Shown here in pieces: positions 14,501 to 26,221 of a stretch of DNA of 64,000 bases (the first letter of the stretch is position 1; the number at the start of each line of letters is the position of its first letter). Location of the stretch: the NCBI GenBank assembly GCA_903813345.2, contig CAIIXF020000001.1:6079098-6143097 (forward strand), written 5' to 3'. Under the pieces are notes generated by a model that was not told the origin of the DNA, made no database searches, and was given only the letters and a program-made list of their open reading frames with translations. A program made the translations under genes and the position numbers. Source of the stretch: Owenia fusiformis. Taxonomy: Eukaryota; Annelida; Polychaeta; Sabellida; Oweniidae.

Positions 14501-17500
14501 TGCATTTGACTTTGCATTTGAGCTGTCAAGGACTGCCATGAAGAACAAGATGCCAGACATCCATCTGAAGTATGCCATGTTTCTTGAGGATGATGGCAAA
14601 TTCCCTGAGGCTGAGCAACAGTTCATCAAAGCAAATAAACCCAAGGAGGCAGTTCTCATGTAAGATATATTGAACAATATATGGTTAGGGTTGATGATGT
14701 TGTTTATTTTAGAATTCAAGTTTGTTTACATGATTATCAGAGAGAATATGCAAACAAAACACTTCGATGAAATATTCATCTGATAAGTTTTAACCCCATT
14801 TCAATGAAATAAACCTATTGATTAAAATATTCATCTGTAGGTATGTCCATAACCAAGACTGGGACTCTGCTGGGAGGGTGGCAGAGGAGCATGATCCTGA
14901 CTCTATTAAGGATGTACTAGTAGGTCAGGCCAGAGTGGCATTTGAGGCTAAGGAATATCAGAAGGCAGAGTCTTACCTACTAAGAGCTCAGAGACCTGAT
15001 GCTGCTGTAAAATATTATAAGGTATGGAATATAGTACTATTGATAGGGCTTAAATTGTAATCATATTAATTTTGATTAAAAATATTTTCTTCTATTCAAG
15101 GTTCAGAAAACTTTTAATATTTCTTAATTTTGGACCCTAATCTATCATTGAATCTGCAATTGATGAAATTAATGTCTACGTTATGTAGCAAATAACATTC
15201 AAGATACTAGGAGACTGAACACAATAGCACCCCTTAGCAAATCGCTCCCATAATCTGTATCTAGTGATTTCAATTCTGGGCTTTTGGACCAAATATCTGT
15301 TTTGTGTTGGTCAGGAAGCAGACATGTGGCAGGATGCCCTTCGTGTTTGCAAGGAATATCTTCCCCACAAACTTCAGCAGCTGCAGGATGACTATGACAG
15401 AGAGATGATGGATAAAACTACAAGGTTAGTTTATTCTACATTTTGTAGGTAATTCTGCTGTATAGATAGTAGTTGTGGTTGCCATGGTGATCACACTACT
15501 TGTTGAATGAAAAGGAGAGTATGAAAATATGAAATATGTTCATTTTGAAAGATTTCCTTGTGATATTTACGTGAAATGTTTATTGAAAAAATCACATAGT
15601 TTAACAAGCAGAATTTGTGATTCCATAGTGCTGCAGATTATATGAAAAGAGTAAATTGTAACATTTTGTTTTCTTATAATTATAGAGGGGCTGACAGTTT
15701 GGTACAACAAGCCAGAGAGTGGGAGTCTTCTGGAGAGTATGCCAGAGCAGTGGACTGTTATGTAAAAGTTACACCTAAACACACATCTGACAACAACCTA
15801 CTGCAGAAATGTTGGGTGAAGGTAAGCGGAACTGATCCAGATTTGTGAATCTATTTGTCCAAAAGCACAGTCTATAATATAATTATCTCATAATGTGGAT
15901 CTGCAAAATGTCTGCATTATAAATTCAAAAGAATTTTCACCTCATCAACTGATTGCATCAACTGTTGCCTTACCCTGCCTGTATATACATTCAGTTTCCA
16001 AACCAAGCTCAGTTGGGTGTAATGTTATCTGATCATTCTGTTTTAGGCTGGTGAGCTATCTCTCAAGTTCCTGACTCATGACAAAGGAGAGGCTGTGGTA
16101 CAGATTGTGGGACCAAGACTTGTTGAGATAGGAAAATATACAGCTGTATGTATTTATTAACCATTGCATATAAATAAATAGTGGCATTTTGTCATATAGC
16201 ACCAAGGGGATTTTAGTTACTAAAACCTTCATCCAATGTTTTAGTTAGATTTTATGTGACTAACCATCATAGAAGAATTTACTGCATTTTAGGCAGCAGA
16301 GCTTTACCTCAGAGTTGACATGATAAAAGAAGCTATTGATGCCTTTATTGATGGGGAAGAATGGAATAAAGCAAAGAAAGTTGCCAAAGAATTGGAACCA
16401 AGGTAACTTTTTAAGAAAATATGTCTGTTCTAGTGTACGTATGAAATGGCTTTATGAGTATTGGTGTACCATTATTGGATGTAGCATTTTACTGTGCTAT
16501 TTATTTAAGTTAAGGTTGATGGAGTAGAATGATGTCTAATTTATGATTTATCCTTTCATGGCCACTTATATTTTTAACTCGGTAACTTGACATTGGGCTG
16601 TTTATGTGTCTCTGGCAGTTTATTCAGAAATAAACTTGGATTCCTTGACTTAATGTTATAGATGGCATGGCTATATATGTGTAACCTTGCATATTCATTA
16701 GGGTCTCAAGTTATTGCATTGAAAGGCCACCATGGAAATATTTCACATATAAATATAAATATTGTATATTGTATTTCAGATATGAGGCATATGTTGATGA
16801 AAAGCACACAAGGCATCTGAAACAACAGGGAAATGTAGATGGGGTGAGTCATGGTTGCCTAGTACACAATCAGTACTTCAGTTTATTGAAATGGTTAAAT
16901 ACTGTCACTATTATTGAAAATAAAGAAATATGTATAAGTTCTAGGATTGGACTCCAAATGATAGTAAAAGACCTGTATTACTGGCAATTCACACACCAAA
17001 ATTAAGGTGCTGCATCAGCGCAAATGTAAATAAAAGTTTCACTATGAAAGCAAGCAGAGTTCTAGTTTGCACTGTGTGCATATATAACAAGAGAAGCCCT
17101 TGAGGAGGTTTCTTACCATTTTGGAGACATCTTTCATCTGTACTTCACCTTCACCGTTTTTACATATATTTCAGATTATTGCCAAGGATGTTGTTGCTGG
17201 GCTTGATATCTATGTGGAGAAGGGAGAATGGGAGAAATGTATTGAAATTGCTGAACAACAAAGCTCTAAAGTTCTCGACAAATATGTTGCCTTGTATTCA
17301 ACACATCTCATTAAAGAAAACAAGGTTATTAAGGCGATGGATCTGTTTGTTAAACACGGGGCTCCTGCCCATCCACAGGTATGCACTAGAAATCTGATTG
17401 ATACATCAACACTTTAGACTCCATCTATTATCCATCTGAAGAACAGCTCATAGAACAACTCATACTGTAGATATATGTAGCATTTATACACAAAATTGGC

Positions 17501-20500
17501 AATCATTAGATATACAAGAAGTCTGTCTGTAACAAGTAAACAAAAAATACAAGTAATACATGAATACAAACACAAAATTATGAAGTATAAAATGAATAAT
17601 ATTTGTGAACATTTTCTTTCAGAACTTCAACATCTACAAGCGTATAGTCCATGACATACTAAACATGCGTAATCTTAATGTGGCAGAGTCCTATAGAACT
17701 TGGGCAGACCTCAGAGAGATGTTGTTTGACCTGGTAAGGTTCAAAACCTTAAAAACATAATTTTTGTGCATCAAACCATTTTTACCTTAATTGCTATCAA
17801 TGTTTTATGAATCTGGCAATTGGTTAAGTATGCCACCTGCTTATATATTATTACATGTATACATTTTGAGATCATAAAGCCTGGTCTATGTAATCAGCTT
17901 ATTTAGGATCTATTTTAACATGAATGCCGATCCTGTAATTTAATCTTAAAATGTTTTATCTAAAATACAGTTCTTGCCACTTTGCCTTCTGACCTTTCAC
18001 TAGGTTTGCCTTTTACACATTGACACTCTACAGTACAATTTATGAGTGTCTCCACCTATATATTTCCAGTATGAGAATCTTGCTAAGTCTAGTGAGGCTA
18101 ACAGTCCCCAATCTGAAGAGTTCGAGACCATGTTAATTATTGTGCACTACTACGCTGCCAAGTGTGCCTCCTTGTCTCATAGTAGCCTGGATACCATTGC
18201 ATGTAAACTGGCAGTCTCCTTACTCAGACACACTGAGATTATCCCAGCAGATAAGGCCTTCTATGAGGCTGGTATGCTATGTAAGGTGAGAAAATGTGAA
18301 TACTCAATTTTTTATCTTATTTATATTAATTTAACTATGGACTTCACCGACAATTCATGTTTGGTCGATGCAAAAAACCTTCTCCTCTTCCTTTTGAAAA
18401 TCATGTACAACTGTAACTGTATAGAATTTTACCTATCCATTATTTGTACCAATATTTATTGCTTTAACTTTACATCATCAAAACAGCAAAACAGCTATTT
18501 AACTGTCAGATATTACCATGTTTGGGTTTCTTTGTAACTCTGTAAGTACATTCATCTCTGCTTAAACTCACTAACCAGTGATACATGTTATTGTAGGCCA
18601 CAGGTCAGGAGAATGCTGCATTTGTATTCCTGAATCGCTACCTTGATCTGGTGGAGGCTATTGAAGAGGGCTCTCTAGATATGATGGACAACAGTGATTT
18701 CCAGGAGACTGACATACCTTTTGAGATACCACTCCCAGAAAAGGCCCACCTCCCTGTAAGCTTTTCATTTCATAATAAATGTGTTTCAGTACATCTTATA
18801 ATATAAAGTGTTATGGGCAGGTTATGGCACATTTGTGAGATTGTATATGCCAAGACTAATAAGGAGTGTAATGTTACACATTTGATTTGTCTTATGGTCA
18901 TTTGATTGTTGTAAAAAATGATTGTTGTTACTTGAAACTGATTTGCTTGCTTTTATAGGTTGTAATTATTTCAGTCCTAAGCAAGAGAGGGGCTCTTTTT
19001 GGGGTACCCTGTAATATTGCAGGTTTTTACCTCCCCAAATTATTATTTTCAACTTGATACTTTTTACAGATGTAAGAGCAGACTATTGCAAAGGTCTGCT
19101 TAGGTTTTGGGCATATTAGATTAATTACATGGCAGCCATTTTACTCTTCAAAATGCAATATTTGATGTCACTGTATGTCTTATTTTATTTTTAAATCATG
19201 ATTTGCAGGGTTTATTTCATGACCAAGCTCATCCAAGATAAAGGCTTATTCAAATCTTACAAACCCTTTTCTTTATAGGATGATCAACATGAGGAAGTTA
19301 AGGAGTGGGTGTTGGCAGTCTCCATGGACCAGAGGGTTGAGCAGGTCCTACCCATGGATGATGAGAGGGGATGTTATGAGGCTTCCCTTATAGCACCAGA
19401 CACAGGAATCAGATCACATCCTTGTGTGTTAACAGGTAGGCTGATATGGAAAAAATCATGTGTTCAGTCCATCAATGTAGTCTACCACTTTTATTTGCAA
19501 AAATCATGCGTTTAGTCCATCAATGTAGTCTCAGTCCATCAATGTAGTCTACCACTTTTATTTGCAAAAATCATGCGTTTAGTCCATCAATGTAGTCTCA
19601 GTCCATCAATGTAGTCCAACACATTTATTGGCAAAAATCATGGGTTCAGTCCATCAATGTAATCCACTACATTTATTGGCAAAAATCATGTGTTCAGTCC
19701 ATCAATGTAATCCACTACTTTTATTGGCAAAAATCATGTGTTCAGTCCATCAATGTAGTCTACCACTTTTATTGGCAAAAATCATGTGTTCAGTCCATCA
19801 ATGTAATCCACTACATTTATTGGCAGAAATCATGTGTTCAGTCCATCAATGTAATCCACTACATTTATTGCCAAAAATCATGTGTTCAGTCCATTAATGT
19901 AGTCTACCACTTTTATTGGCGGAAAGGAGGAGGGAAATTAGCGCAACAGATTTTGGACAGTCATGTGTTGGATTTTGGCCATTTTCTGAGGATTTAAAAA
20001 ATTGCATATGTTAGGCCAATGCATTACCTCAAGGAAAAGCACTTCTAGAAAAGATAAAATAATTTCGACTTTGAGACAGGCTAGATGCAAACAACCCAAC
20101 CACATGTTTTTTCTGAAATGTTTAACTGATTTTCAACCCCTTCCATCCCTGCTTTTTAATTTTAATTTTTCTTGCATCAATATGTTGCGTTTTGACACAC
20201 AGTTAACCACTTTAAAGATTCTCGCAATCTTTATCCAATCAGCGTTTGCGATGTGTACCGGCTCACGTATAAAAGGCGAATCCAACTCAAATCCATGCAG
20301 GGGTGTATGAGGTACTCGAATAGAAAAGAGCTCGTGAAATCTGAATTTATATGCACATGGTCAATGTTTACACATGTTTGGAGTTATTGAAGAAAATGTG
20401 ATATGGGGGTGGTTCCGAATTTGAAGTCATTGCTGGAAAATATGATTTTAATACGTGAAATTATATCTATAAATACAGCACTAAAAATAACAGAACACAT

Positions 20501-22728
20501 GAATAATCATTTATGTTCGGTTGAGAGTAATGAATTAGAACATAAATATTTTCTATTGTGTACTTGTAAACTCGGTTACCAATCAGATTGGCGTGTAGTT
20601 TCATGCATGTGTTTGTTTCTGAGTCAGTGAGTTGTATTGTTATTGTGGTAGATTGCTGGATATTTAGGATCATTCTGGCTTTGGTCGCCTATGCATGAAC
20701 ACTTCACAGAATAAAACTGTTAACAAATGCCGATAGGTGGAGGGGTAATTCCATACCTTTCCTAATTGTTAGGTTTTAATGGTGTGAAGGACCCCAAAAT
20801 CAATCGGTATTTTCATTTTTCATAAACTATGTAAGAAGATTCACACCCTTTTTGGTAAATATAAATCTGATGCAACAATCTGTGTTATATAAAAATTGTA
20901 CAACACTTTTCTCAAATAAACTTAACTGTTTTGTGCATTCCATTTATACATATATTGTACTTAGTACCGTATATGCATTCCATGTGTACTTATATTGTAG
21001 TTATCCTTCCCATTCATTTACATACGAATAAAGCGACCGCAAGCCATTTGCTTATTCTTAAGATGATGTCATGTTATTTTGTAACGAGGTGTAAAGTATG
21101 GTATAGAAGTACATGTATGATTGTGTCCAGAAATGTTTGAAACCCTTACGGAAAATTCGGTCTGCATTTTGTCACCATTGCTCTTTCTTCCCGCATTCTA
21201 GTGCTGATTGAATGAATATATTTATTAATGTATTTCCAACTAAAATATATCACATTTTTTTATAAACCACAAACATTTAGATCATAAAAAAATCATTCAA
21301 TACTTGAGTGAGCACGATATGCAAGGGTTACTAAGTTGACACAGTAAATGACCACTGACATTGTGTTACTCCATGCACACAGCGTATAATACACATTTGC
21401 CTTGAACACCCCTAACTTTCATAGTGAAGTGATCGTCTGACTAATTGGTTTATGTTTACGTTTTAATGTGTTTAGTGTTCCTTGTTACAGCAAGGGGGGC
21501 CAGTAAAGTAGACTAACATGTTTGCATGGCAAATTTTGATCGAATATGTGAGACACTTTAAAGGAATAAGTGATTCCTTCAGGGGTTTTAAAGATATCCA
21601 TTCTGGGTGACCAAAATTGGCTGAAAGCAATGGATCGCATGAGTTTTCCCTATGGGAAATATTGTTTTCCACTTTATCTAAAAGGTATCACTTATACCTT
21701 TTAAGGGATTAAATGTTTGTCAAAATGCAACGTATTGATGCAAGAAAAATTAAAAAAGCAGGGATGGAAGGAGTTGAAAATCAGGAAAACATTTCAGAAA
21801 AACATGTGGGTGGGTTGTTTGCATCTACCCTGTCTCAAAGTCGAAATTGTTTTATCATCTCTATCCCTGGAGGTAATGCATTGGCCTAACATATGTACCT
21901 GTACAAAATAGCCATCACTTTTATTCTAAAAATCATGTTTTCTGGTCCTTTTTGATCATAAGTCCAAATTATCTAACTTTCAAGTTGGCCACCATTTAAG
22001 TTGTTGTATTTATCACACTTTTGACAGTCTTACAGTTTAAAAATAAAAAATTTAAAAAAGTAGAAATCGGCTACAACAATGGCTGAAAATACTTCACCAT
22101 GTTAGATAAAGAAAAAGACGTGATGTGACGCTTTAATTTGATTTATATCTGTACATTTACTATATGTACTATTAGTTTGAGTGATAATTTCTTTTTAGGC
22201 TACCCTGTTATTCGCCAGAGGACTGAATTTAAGAAACCTGGCAGGTTGGCCAATAAGGAAGACTGGAACAAATTCATAATGGCAACTAAGGTAAGATTGT
22301 TTTCAGAACACAATCGAACAATTGGTATATTGACCTGAAATAAAGTACTTTTCCATTAGAGAAGTTTACTCAGATTAATTATCAAACTCAGGTCTCCCAA
22401 GTGAATAACGGTAATCAATTCCAAACTATCTTACCGACCTTCCAATACTTTTATATTCAAATTTCAAATTAAATATTAACATGGTATACAATTACGTAAA
22501 TACAGTAAGCAATAAACACCATAATCTATAAGGGAAAGTGTTTAAACTAGAGGGTTCATGACTTTCTAACTCTAATGAAATATCACAGGATGTTGATAAA
22601 AAATCCTATTTTTGACAAAAGCAGTTTTTTATTTACAGGTTTCACACAGTGTAGAATGCCAAGATGTCTTGAGATTTATCCACGAGTGGTGTGGACCTGC
22701 CACTAGTGCTGGATTCAACTTTCAGTAA
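193..22728 (+). CDS. IFT172: Intraflagellar transport protein 172 homologue, complete gene, 37 coding exons
   Basis: IFT172 is a large peripheral subunit of the IFT-B complex, which moves cargo along cilia. It acts at the cilium base, axoneme and tip. The spliced frame is 5262 nt (1753 residues plus stop), against 1749 in human. It is collinear with vertebrate IFT172 from [13 protein letters not shown] to the final SAGFNFQ. Roughly residues 1-610 (exons 1-13) form the WD40 beta-propeller part and the rest is a TPR-like alpha-solenoid. Landmarks are [37 protein letters not shown] and the repeated YxxAxxW-type helices. Every exon junction keeps frame with GT-AG borders. The start is the ATG at 193, the only one that gives the conserved N-terminus; exon 1 codes for just 13 residues. 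Candidate poly(A) signals are ATTAAA at 22938 and AATAAA at 23111 and 23121. Family assignment is near certain; single exon borders are less so. Confidence 0.97.
764..842 (+). repeat. Short tandem repeat, 31-bp unit, about 2.5 copies
   Basis: In IFT172 intron 1 the unit beginning TTTGGACATTTGGTATGGCA repeats in tandem with a few substitutions. Related single pieces occur nearby at about 549 and 900. Confidence 0.6.
1114..1184 (+). tRNA. tRNA-like sequence, probably a tRNA-derived repeat or pseudogene
   Basis: Within IFT172 intron 1 a 71-nt stretch has a good A box (TGGCTCAGGGG, 1121-1131) and B box (GTTCGATTC). The D stem GCTC/GAGC is intact. The anticodon loop would read CTCGAGA (anticodon CGA), yet there is no long variable arm as expected for tRNA-Ser. 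The acceptor stem pairs only in its outer four to five positions, and the anticodon and T stems have mismatches. This fits a decayed tRNA or the head of a tRNA-derived SINE better than a working tRNA. Confidence 0.5.
3493..3547 (+). pseudogene. Decayed partial duplicate of IFT172 exon 6
   Basis: A tandem duplication of about 88 bp covers the last part of intron 5 and the first part of exon 6. The intact copy starts at 3581. The upstream copy keeps the acceptor (ending at 3492) and the opening codons for PSGK. It then reads [13 protein letters not shown] and hits an in-frame TAA at 3545-3547. The Gly codons of the intact copy (GKG, SGH) are lost. Using this acceptor would truncate IFT172, so it is a dead copy and a potential decoy splice site. 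Confidence 0.85.
7401..8432. mobile_element. Repeat element with TGTCACCACC inverted ends in IFT172 intron 13
   Basis: The left end reads TATGTCACCACC and the right end GGTGGTGACAT, about 1.03 kb apart. The interior has three related blocks containing CAAAATCATCTACA and AGTTCAAATCTGACTT (near 7545, 7685 and 8350), with AAGGTCAAAAAGG runs between them. I saw no open reading frame of note. A 30-bp palindrome of the same end sequence occurs at about 60757-60782, so this is a dispersed family. Element class unknown. Confidence 0.5.
8865..22728 (+). CDS. IFT172: IFT172 exons 15-37 (TPR-like solenoid part), exon coordinates
   Basis: Exons: 15, 8865-8976; 16, 9247-9390; 17, 9691-9939; 18, 10204-10403; 19, 10573-10720; 20, 11046-11233; 21, 11991-12126; 22, 12571-12687; 23, 14211-14353; 24, 14501-14659; 25, 14841-15021; 26, 15315-15424; 27, 15686-15821; 28, 16047-16145; 29, 16293-16402; 30, 16780-16843; 31, 17175-17378; 32, 17623-17733; 33, 18070-18285; 34, 18597-18755; 35, 19279-19435; 36, 22199-22290; 37, 22639-22728, with TAA at 22726-22728. 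The intron after exon 22 holds a second exon-22-like sequence (13499-13615) and a tandem repeat. Intron 35 (2.76 kb) holds a minisatellite and a 1.9-kb inverted-repeat element. Intron 20 holds a hairpin at about 11577-11758. I saw nothing notable in the remaining introns over 300 bp (9391-9690, 10721-11045, 12127-12570, 16403-16779, 16844-17174, 17734-18069, 18286-18596, 18756-19278 and 22291-22638). Confidence 0.92.
11577..11758. repeat. Imperfect hairpin (MITE-like) in IFT172 intron 20
   Basis: Arms of about 75 nt pair: 11577-11650 (containing GGGCTAGGCACAAA) with the complement of 11683-11758 (containing TTTGTGCCTAGCCC). They are separated by about 30 nt. Confidence 0.65.
12700..13050. repeat. 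Degenerate tandem repeat, about 60-66-bp unit, in the intron between exons 22 and 22b
   Basis: The unit is recognised by CATGCTTCTAA, ACTCATGTGTCA, CCTCCCATGAACTG and TGTAATCCCATTCTTTTCA. About five copies follow one another directly downstream of exon 22. Confidence 0.7.
13499..13615 (+). CDS. IFT172: Candidate alternative exon 22b of IFT172
   Basis: This 117-bp segment lies between exon 22 (12571-12687) and exon 23 (14211-14353). It has an upstream acceptor (TGTTCTAG, ending at 13498), an open frame of 39 codons, and a donor (AGG followed by GTATAC at 13616). Exon 22 is also exactly 117 bp, with the same 0-0 phase. Aligned without gaps, the two share about 12 of 39 residues, including the start E-x-Q, R-x-A-E, M-Y and the closing W-x-x-x-Y-R. 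Exon 22 is the closer match to vertebrate IFT172, so 22b looks like an old tandem exon duplicate. It could replace exon 22 or be added to it with the frame kept. Its polypyrimidine tract is modest. A non-used relic is possible, but an uninterrupted frame at this divergence argues for function. Confidence 0.72.
19448..19920. repeat. Minisatellite, 48-bp unit, in IFT172 intron 35
   Basis: About nine copies of a unit containing AAAAATCATGTGTTCAGTCC and ATCAATGTAATCCACTAC. The first few units are longer because TCAGTCCATCAATGTAGT is duplicated within them. Since 48 is divisible by three, it gives a spurious open frame with a 16-residue period, which I do not treat as a gene. Confidence 0.85.
20005..21895. 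mobile_element. 1.9-kb element with about 180-bp terminal inverted repeats in IFT172 intron 35
   Basis: The left arm starts CATATGTTAGGCCAATGCAT at 20005. The right arm ends with the complement, GGCCTAACATATG, at 21895. Matching continues for about 180 bp (shared blocks AATTTCGACTTTGAGACAGG and CTTCCATCCCTGCTTTTT). The interior has a TATA-like TATAAAAGG at about 20268 and only short frames with no recognised product. The sequence just past the right end (ACTTTTATTCTAAAAATCATG) resembles a unit of the adjacent minisatellite, which suggests insertion into the array. Confidence 0.75.
21530..21690 (+). repeat. Dispersed repeat shared with 25440-25610
   Basis: Both places contain a related block: TTTAAAGATA, TGACCAAA, CTGAAA-CAATGGAT and GCATGAG, followed by an AATGGAG or TATGGGA and AAATA motif in the same order. 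Here it lies inside the inverted-repeat element of intron 35. The other copy is inside an element at 25192-25908. Confidence 0.55.
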
Positions 22729-23515
22729 ATCATACAACATACTTTACATGACACACTCCATACGTGTAATGACATTGAATATGTTCCATCCCAGGGCATC
22801 AATACTTGTATCATATGTAACATGTCCTACATGGCTTGACATTGAATATGTTCCATTTGGGTTGGAAATGGTGAATTGTATAGTGTTACGTCTCTGATAG
22901 TACAATCTCATGAAGTGTCTACATAGTTTAGCCATTCATTAAAGAGACTTGTATATAGATATGATACTTTCCGTATTTTGCTAAGCCACTGATGAATATT
23001 TTAGTTGTATGGTGTACATCCGTCCTTTGTAGTCTTGCTTAAAATTGCATTTCATTTAAGCATCATAACAAATAATCATAATTGTAGGACTAATTATAAT
23101 TTCATTTCAAAATAAAAGAGAATAAAATTTAGAATTTCATGTTATGAGAATGTAAGCATTCTTCTGTCTTTACTAAGTAAAAAGCATGAACCATCAACAA
23201 GACATATCAGTGACAAATATTGTTGATTAATAATATATCAACGATTGAAGGACAACCCACACCCACCAGAATTGCCCAAAAGTGTTATATTTATATGTAT
23301 TATAATTTATTTTATATCTGTGCAATTAACTTTATTCTATAGATACAGATAATACAATCAGTTGATGACAATATTACATGAAATATTCATTTTGCCATGG
23401 GCAAAATAGAAATGTGTCTACTTAGGACCTAAAATGTTAATGGCGAATATAAATTAAATAAAAACGTAAATAGCTGAGGATAAATTGAATCAGTGATAAA
23501 TGCTTATCCCATGAA

Positions 23516-23649
23516 TACAGGGTGGTCCAAAAATATAAATTCATTAAAGATAAGTAAATTCCCTATCCATTGGTATATAATATGACATATTTTCATAAAT
23601 AAAATCAGTATTTATTTCTGAGTGTCCCATTTTTTTGGACCACCCTGTA
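23516..23649. mobile_element. MITE, 134 bp, ends TACAGGGTGGTCC
   Basis: The left end TACAGGGTGGTCCAAAAA and the right end TTTTTTTGGACCACCCTGTA are mutual complements beginning with TA. That is typical of Tc1/mariner-type miniature elements using a TA target. Confidence 0.85.
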
Positions 23650-24505
23650 CTAATACACAATGAAACCTGTTTATCCAGACACCTGGCTTATCCGAACATA
23701 TTGCACTCCATATTAACTTTTTCTTGGCCCATTTTTTCCTGTTTCCTATCCTGCTGTTAAAAAAATGTTGAAATATGAACAGCTCGAACAGTGAACACTA
23801 ATTGATATTTTGAAAAATTAACCTATCTAATCTGATTACTTATCACAAATATATTATATTTCTTACAAAACTGCTCCAATAGTTTCAATTTAACACTACT
23901 TTGTTATGAAATCAAAACATTTGAAAAAGACATCAAATGGTCTCAATCATAGTCTCTCTAGCATGACTTAATTCATTTGACACATGTGATCAACAGACAT
24001 TTTTGTATTCATTGAAAATGCATTCATATTTGTTCAAAATCTAGAATCTTGTTGCAAAAACGTCGAAATCCGAACACCTCCCAATCCTAATGGTTTTAGC
24101 CGGTCGCAGATAACCCAAAGGTATTCCGATTAGACAATAGACAGGTTTTATTCTTTATTTATAAATGACATATGTCATAACTGAACAAACACAAAACTGA
24201 CATTTTTCAATTAGACAAATCAATAAGATATGATTATAAGTTATTATTCAACAATCTTGAAATTATGTACCGGTGTATATTGTACTAAGTATGTAGGCTG
24301 AGCTTATTCAATTACTTTAGACTGCAAACGCAAACCTATATCCTACGTGTGTCCACAAATACACCGTTGCTTTGTAATTAACGTCACTTAAACTATTTCA
24401 AATATGTGATTAAGGAGTTTATATTTCACTGGAATCTCTATAATTACACCATGTTGATTAATAATGTATCGGATCCACATTTGGATATCATTGATTTTCG
24501 AATAC

Positions 24506-24700
24506 AGGATGACCAAAAAACAGAAATGCTTAGAGGTTATAATTTATAATTTATTTGATATCTTTGCAATCAACTTTAAAAATAAACAAAAAAACGTTTT
24601 TCTATAGAAACAGATTTAGATACTTCAATCAATCGATGACAATATGACTGTGACATTACATTAAATATTCATTCTTCCGTGGCCAATCTGAAAATGTATA
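24506..24700. repeat. Diverged repeat related to 23250-23430 and 54379-54570
   Basis: It begins ACAGGATGACCAAAAAACAG, as does 54379 (ACAGGATGGCCAAAAAACAG). It shares TTTGATATCTTTGCAATCAA and the block CGATGACAATATGA followed by TAAATATTCATT with 23250-23430. A transposon family with only one clear end per copy. Confidence 0.55.
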
Positions 24701-25191
24701 CTTCAGAAAATTAGATTATTTTCAATTTCGTGTATCAACAAAAGCGAAATATCTAACGTAATTTACGACGTCTTATAAGTGATATTTTTTAGGGGCAAGA
24801 ATTCGCTTTTTTCTTTTTTAAATCTGGCCCCCACCCTTGTTAGATTCCTGATCCGCCAGTTTTTCACATAGTGTTTTGGAGTGTTATCTACTGGCCTCTG
24901 GTAATACCATATATTTTGAGAATTCTTTTTCAAATTATGAAGTAATGAAAGTATTTTTTCTTCATGATGTTATATGCACTGTAAAATAATATATATCTGC
25001 TCAGTTGACCATAAACTTGAACTCACATGCAGGCTAGACAAGGTGTGTCCACTTCCACCCAATCAGAACACGCTATTAAACGTAAATGCATTCCGTTAAA
25101 CACTGTAAATTGCTTTAATTTGACAGCCGTTTTAATTTGGCGGATTGATTCAAACCGTCAACTGAGGTCTCTATCAATTTTTGAAACAGCC

Positions 25192-25908
25192 AAAGGAGCA
25201 CGTAGGTTATCGCAAACAATTTCAAACGATTCTAACTTGAATTATGAATATTTTCTGATCATGAACATGGGTGTATATTTTAGATCCATTCACTATCTTC
25301 AAGAAAAGTATATAAAATGATAATTTAGTTAATCAGACCTAAGTGATATTGAAGGGGCAATGGACCAATCAACATACTTTTTCAAAAATGTTGATCTAAT
25401 TTTCACCAAAAATGCAATCTTTTATTATATTGTTGAATGCATAATTAGAATGTGCTTTGAGACATGTTCGATTTCCTAGAAGGAAAAGTTGATTGCTCCA
25501 GGGACTTTAAAGATACTGAATTTGGATGACCAAATGAACTGAAACCAATGGATAGCATGAGATTTTTCAATGGAGAAATAACATGGGGAACACTTATCTT
25601 AAAGCAATTAAGTTTTTCTTTCAAGAACTATTTGATACATCAAAATAAAGAATAGTAATGCATTAAACTTTGTAAAAAATGATTGCATTTTTGGTGAAAA
25701 TGGGGTCAACATCTTTGAAAAAGTGTGTTGATGGGTTGATTGCTAGTTAAATATCTCCGAGTTTGTTTGACTTTATTATTACTGTATATAATTTTCTTTG
25801 AGATAATGAATTGATCTAAAAGATAAACCTGTCTTTATTGTCAGAAAATAGTCATACTCCAAGATATAACCTTCTGAAATTGTTTGCGATAACCTACGTG
25901 CTCCTTTT
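25192..25908. mobile_element. 717-bp inverted-repeat element
   Basis: The outer arms are AAAGGAGCACGTAGGTTATC (left) and GATAACCTACGTGCTCCTTT (right). Inner blocks also pair: the TCACCAAAAATGCAATC region at about 25405 with GATTGCATTTTTGGTGA at about 25682. No coding capacity seen. Confidence 0.75.
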
Positions 25909-25989
25909 AAAAATTTGTGCAATCCCCAAATGAAATATCCAATGTACAGTAACTAATAACGAATTCAAGTTCACTAAATAAACAGATGT

Positions 25990-26221
25990 CACACTGGCGG
26001 ATCCAGAAGGGAGGGGGTATGCCCCCCCCTTTTGTGGGTCCAGAAAAAAAAATTTGACCTAAACATTTTGTTGGGCCTCAAAAATGGGCCCTTTGGGCAT
26101 AATTTGGCGTTTTAAGGCCTTTTTAGACCAGATTATTAAAAATGGGCCTTTATATTTTAATTTTTTGGCTGACTCAGAATTCCGCCCCCCCCCCCTTATT
26201 AGGTTCTGGATCTGCCAGTGT
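25990..26221. mobile_element. MITE with CACTGGCGGATCCAGAA ends (hAT-like)
   Basis: The left end CACTGGCGGATCCAGAA and the right end TTCTGGATCTGCCAGTG are near-perfect complements. Both flanks carry TGTCA. The interior is G- and C-tract rich. A decayed relative is visible near 24785-24865 (CTGATCCGCCAG). Confidence 0.75.

Noticed and set aside
19628-19897. Open frame with a 16-residue repeat ([11 protein letters not shown] type)
   Set aside because: It arises from a 48-bp intronic minisatellite whose unit is divisible by three.
19448-19920. Possible CRISPR-like array
   Set aside because: Units are contiguous with no unique spacers, and the host is a eukaryotic intron.
20403-20630. 75-codon open frame inside the intron 35 element, near a TATA-like box
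   Set aside because: It shows no transposase landmark; the element appears non-autonomous.
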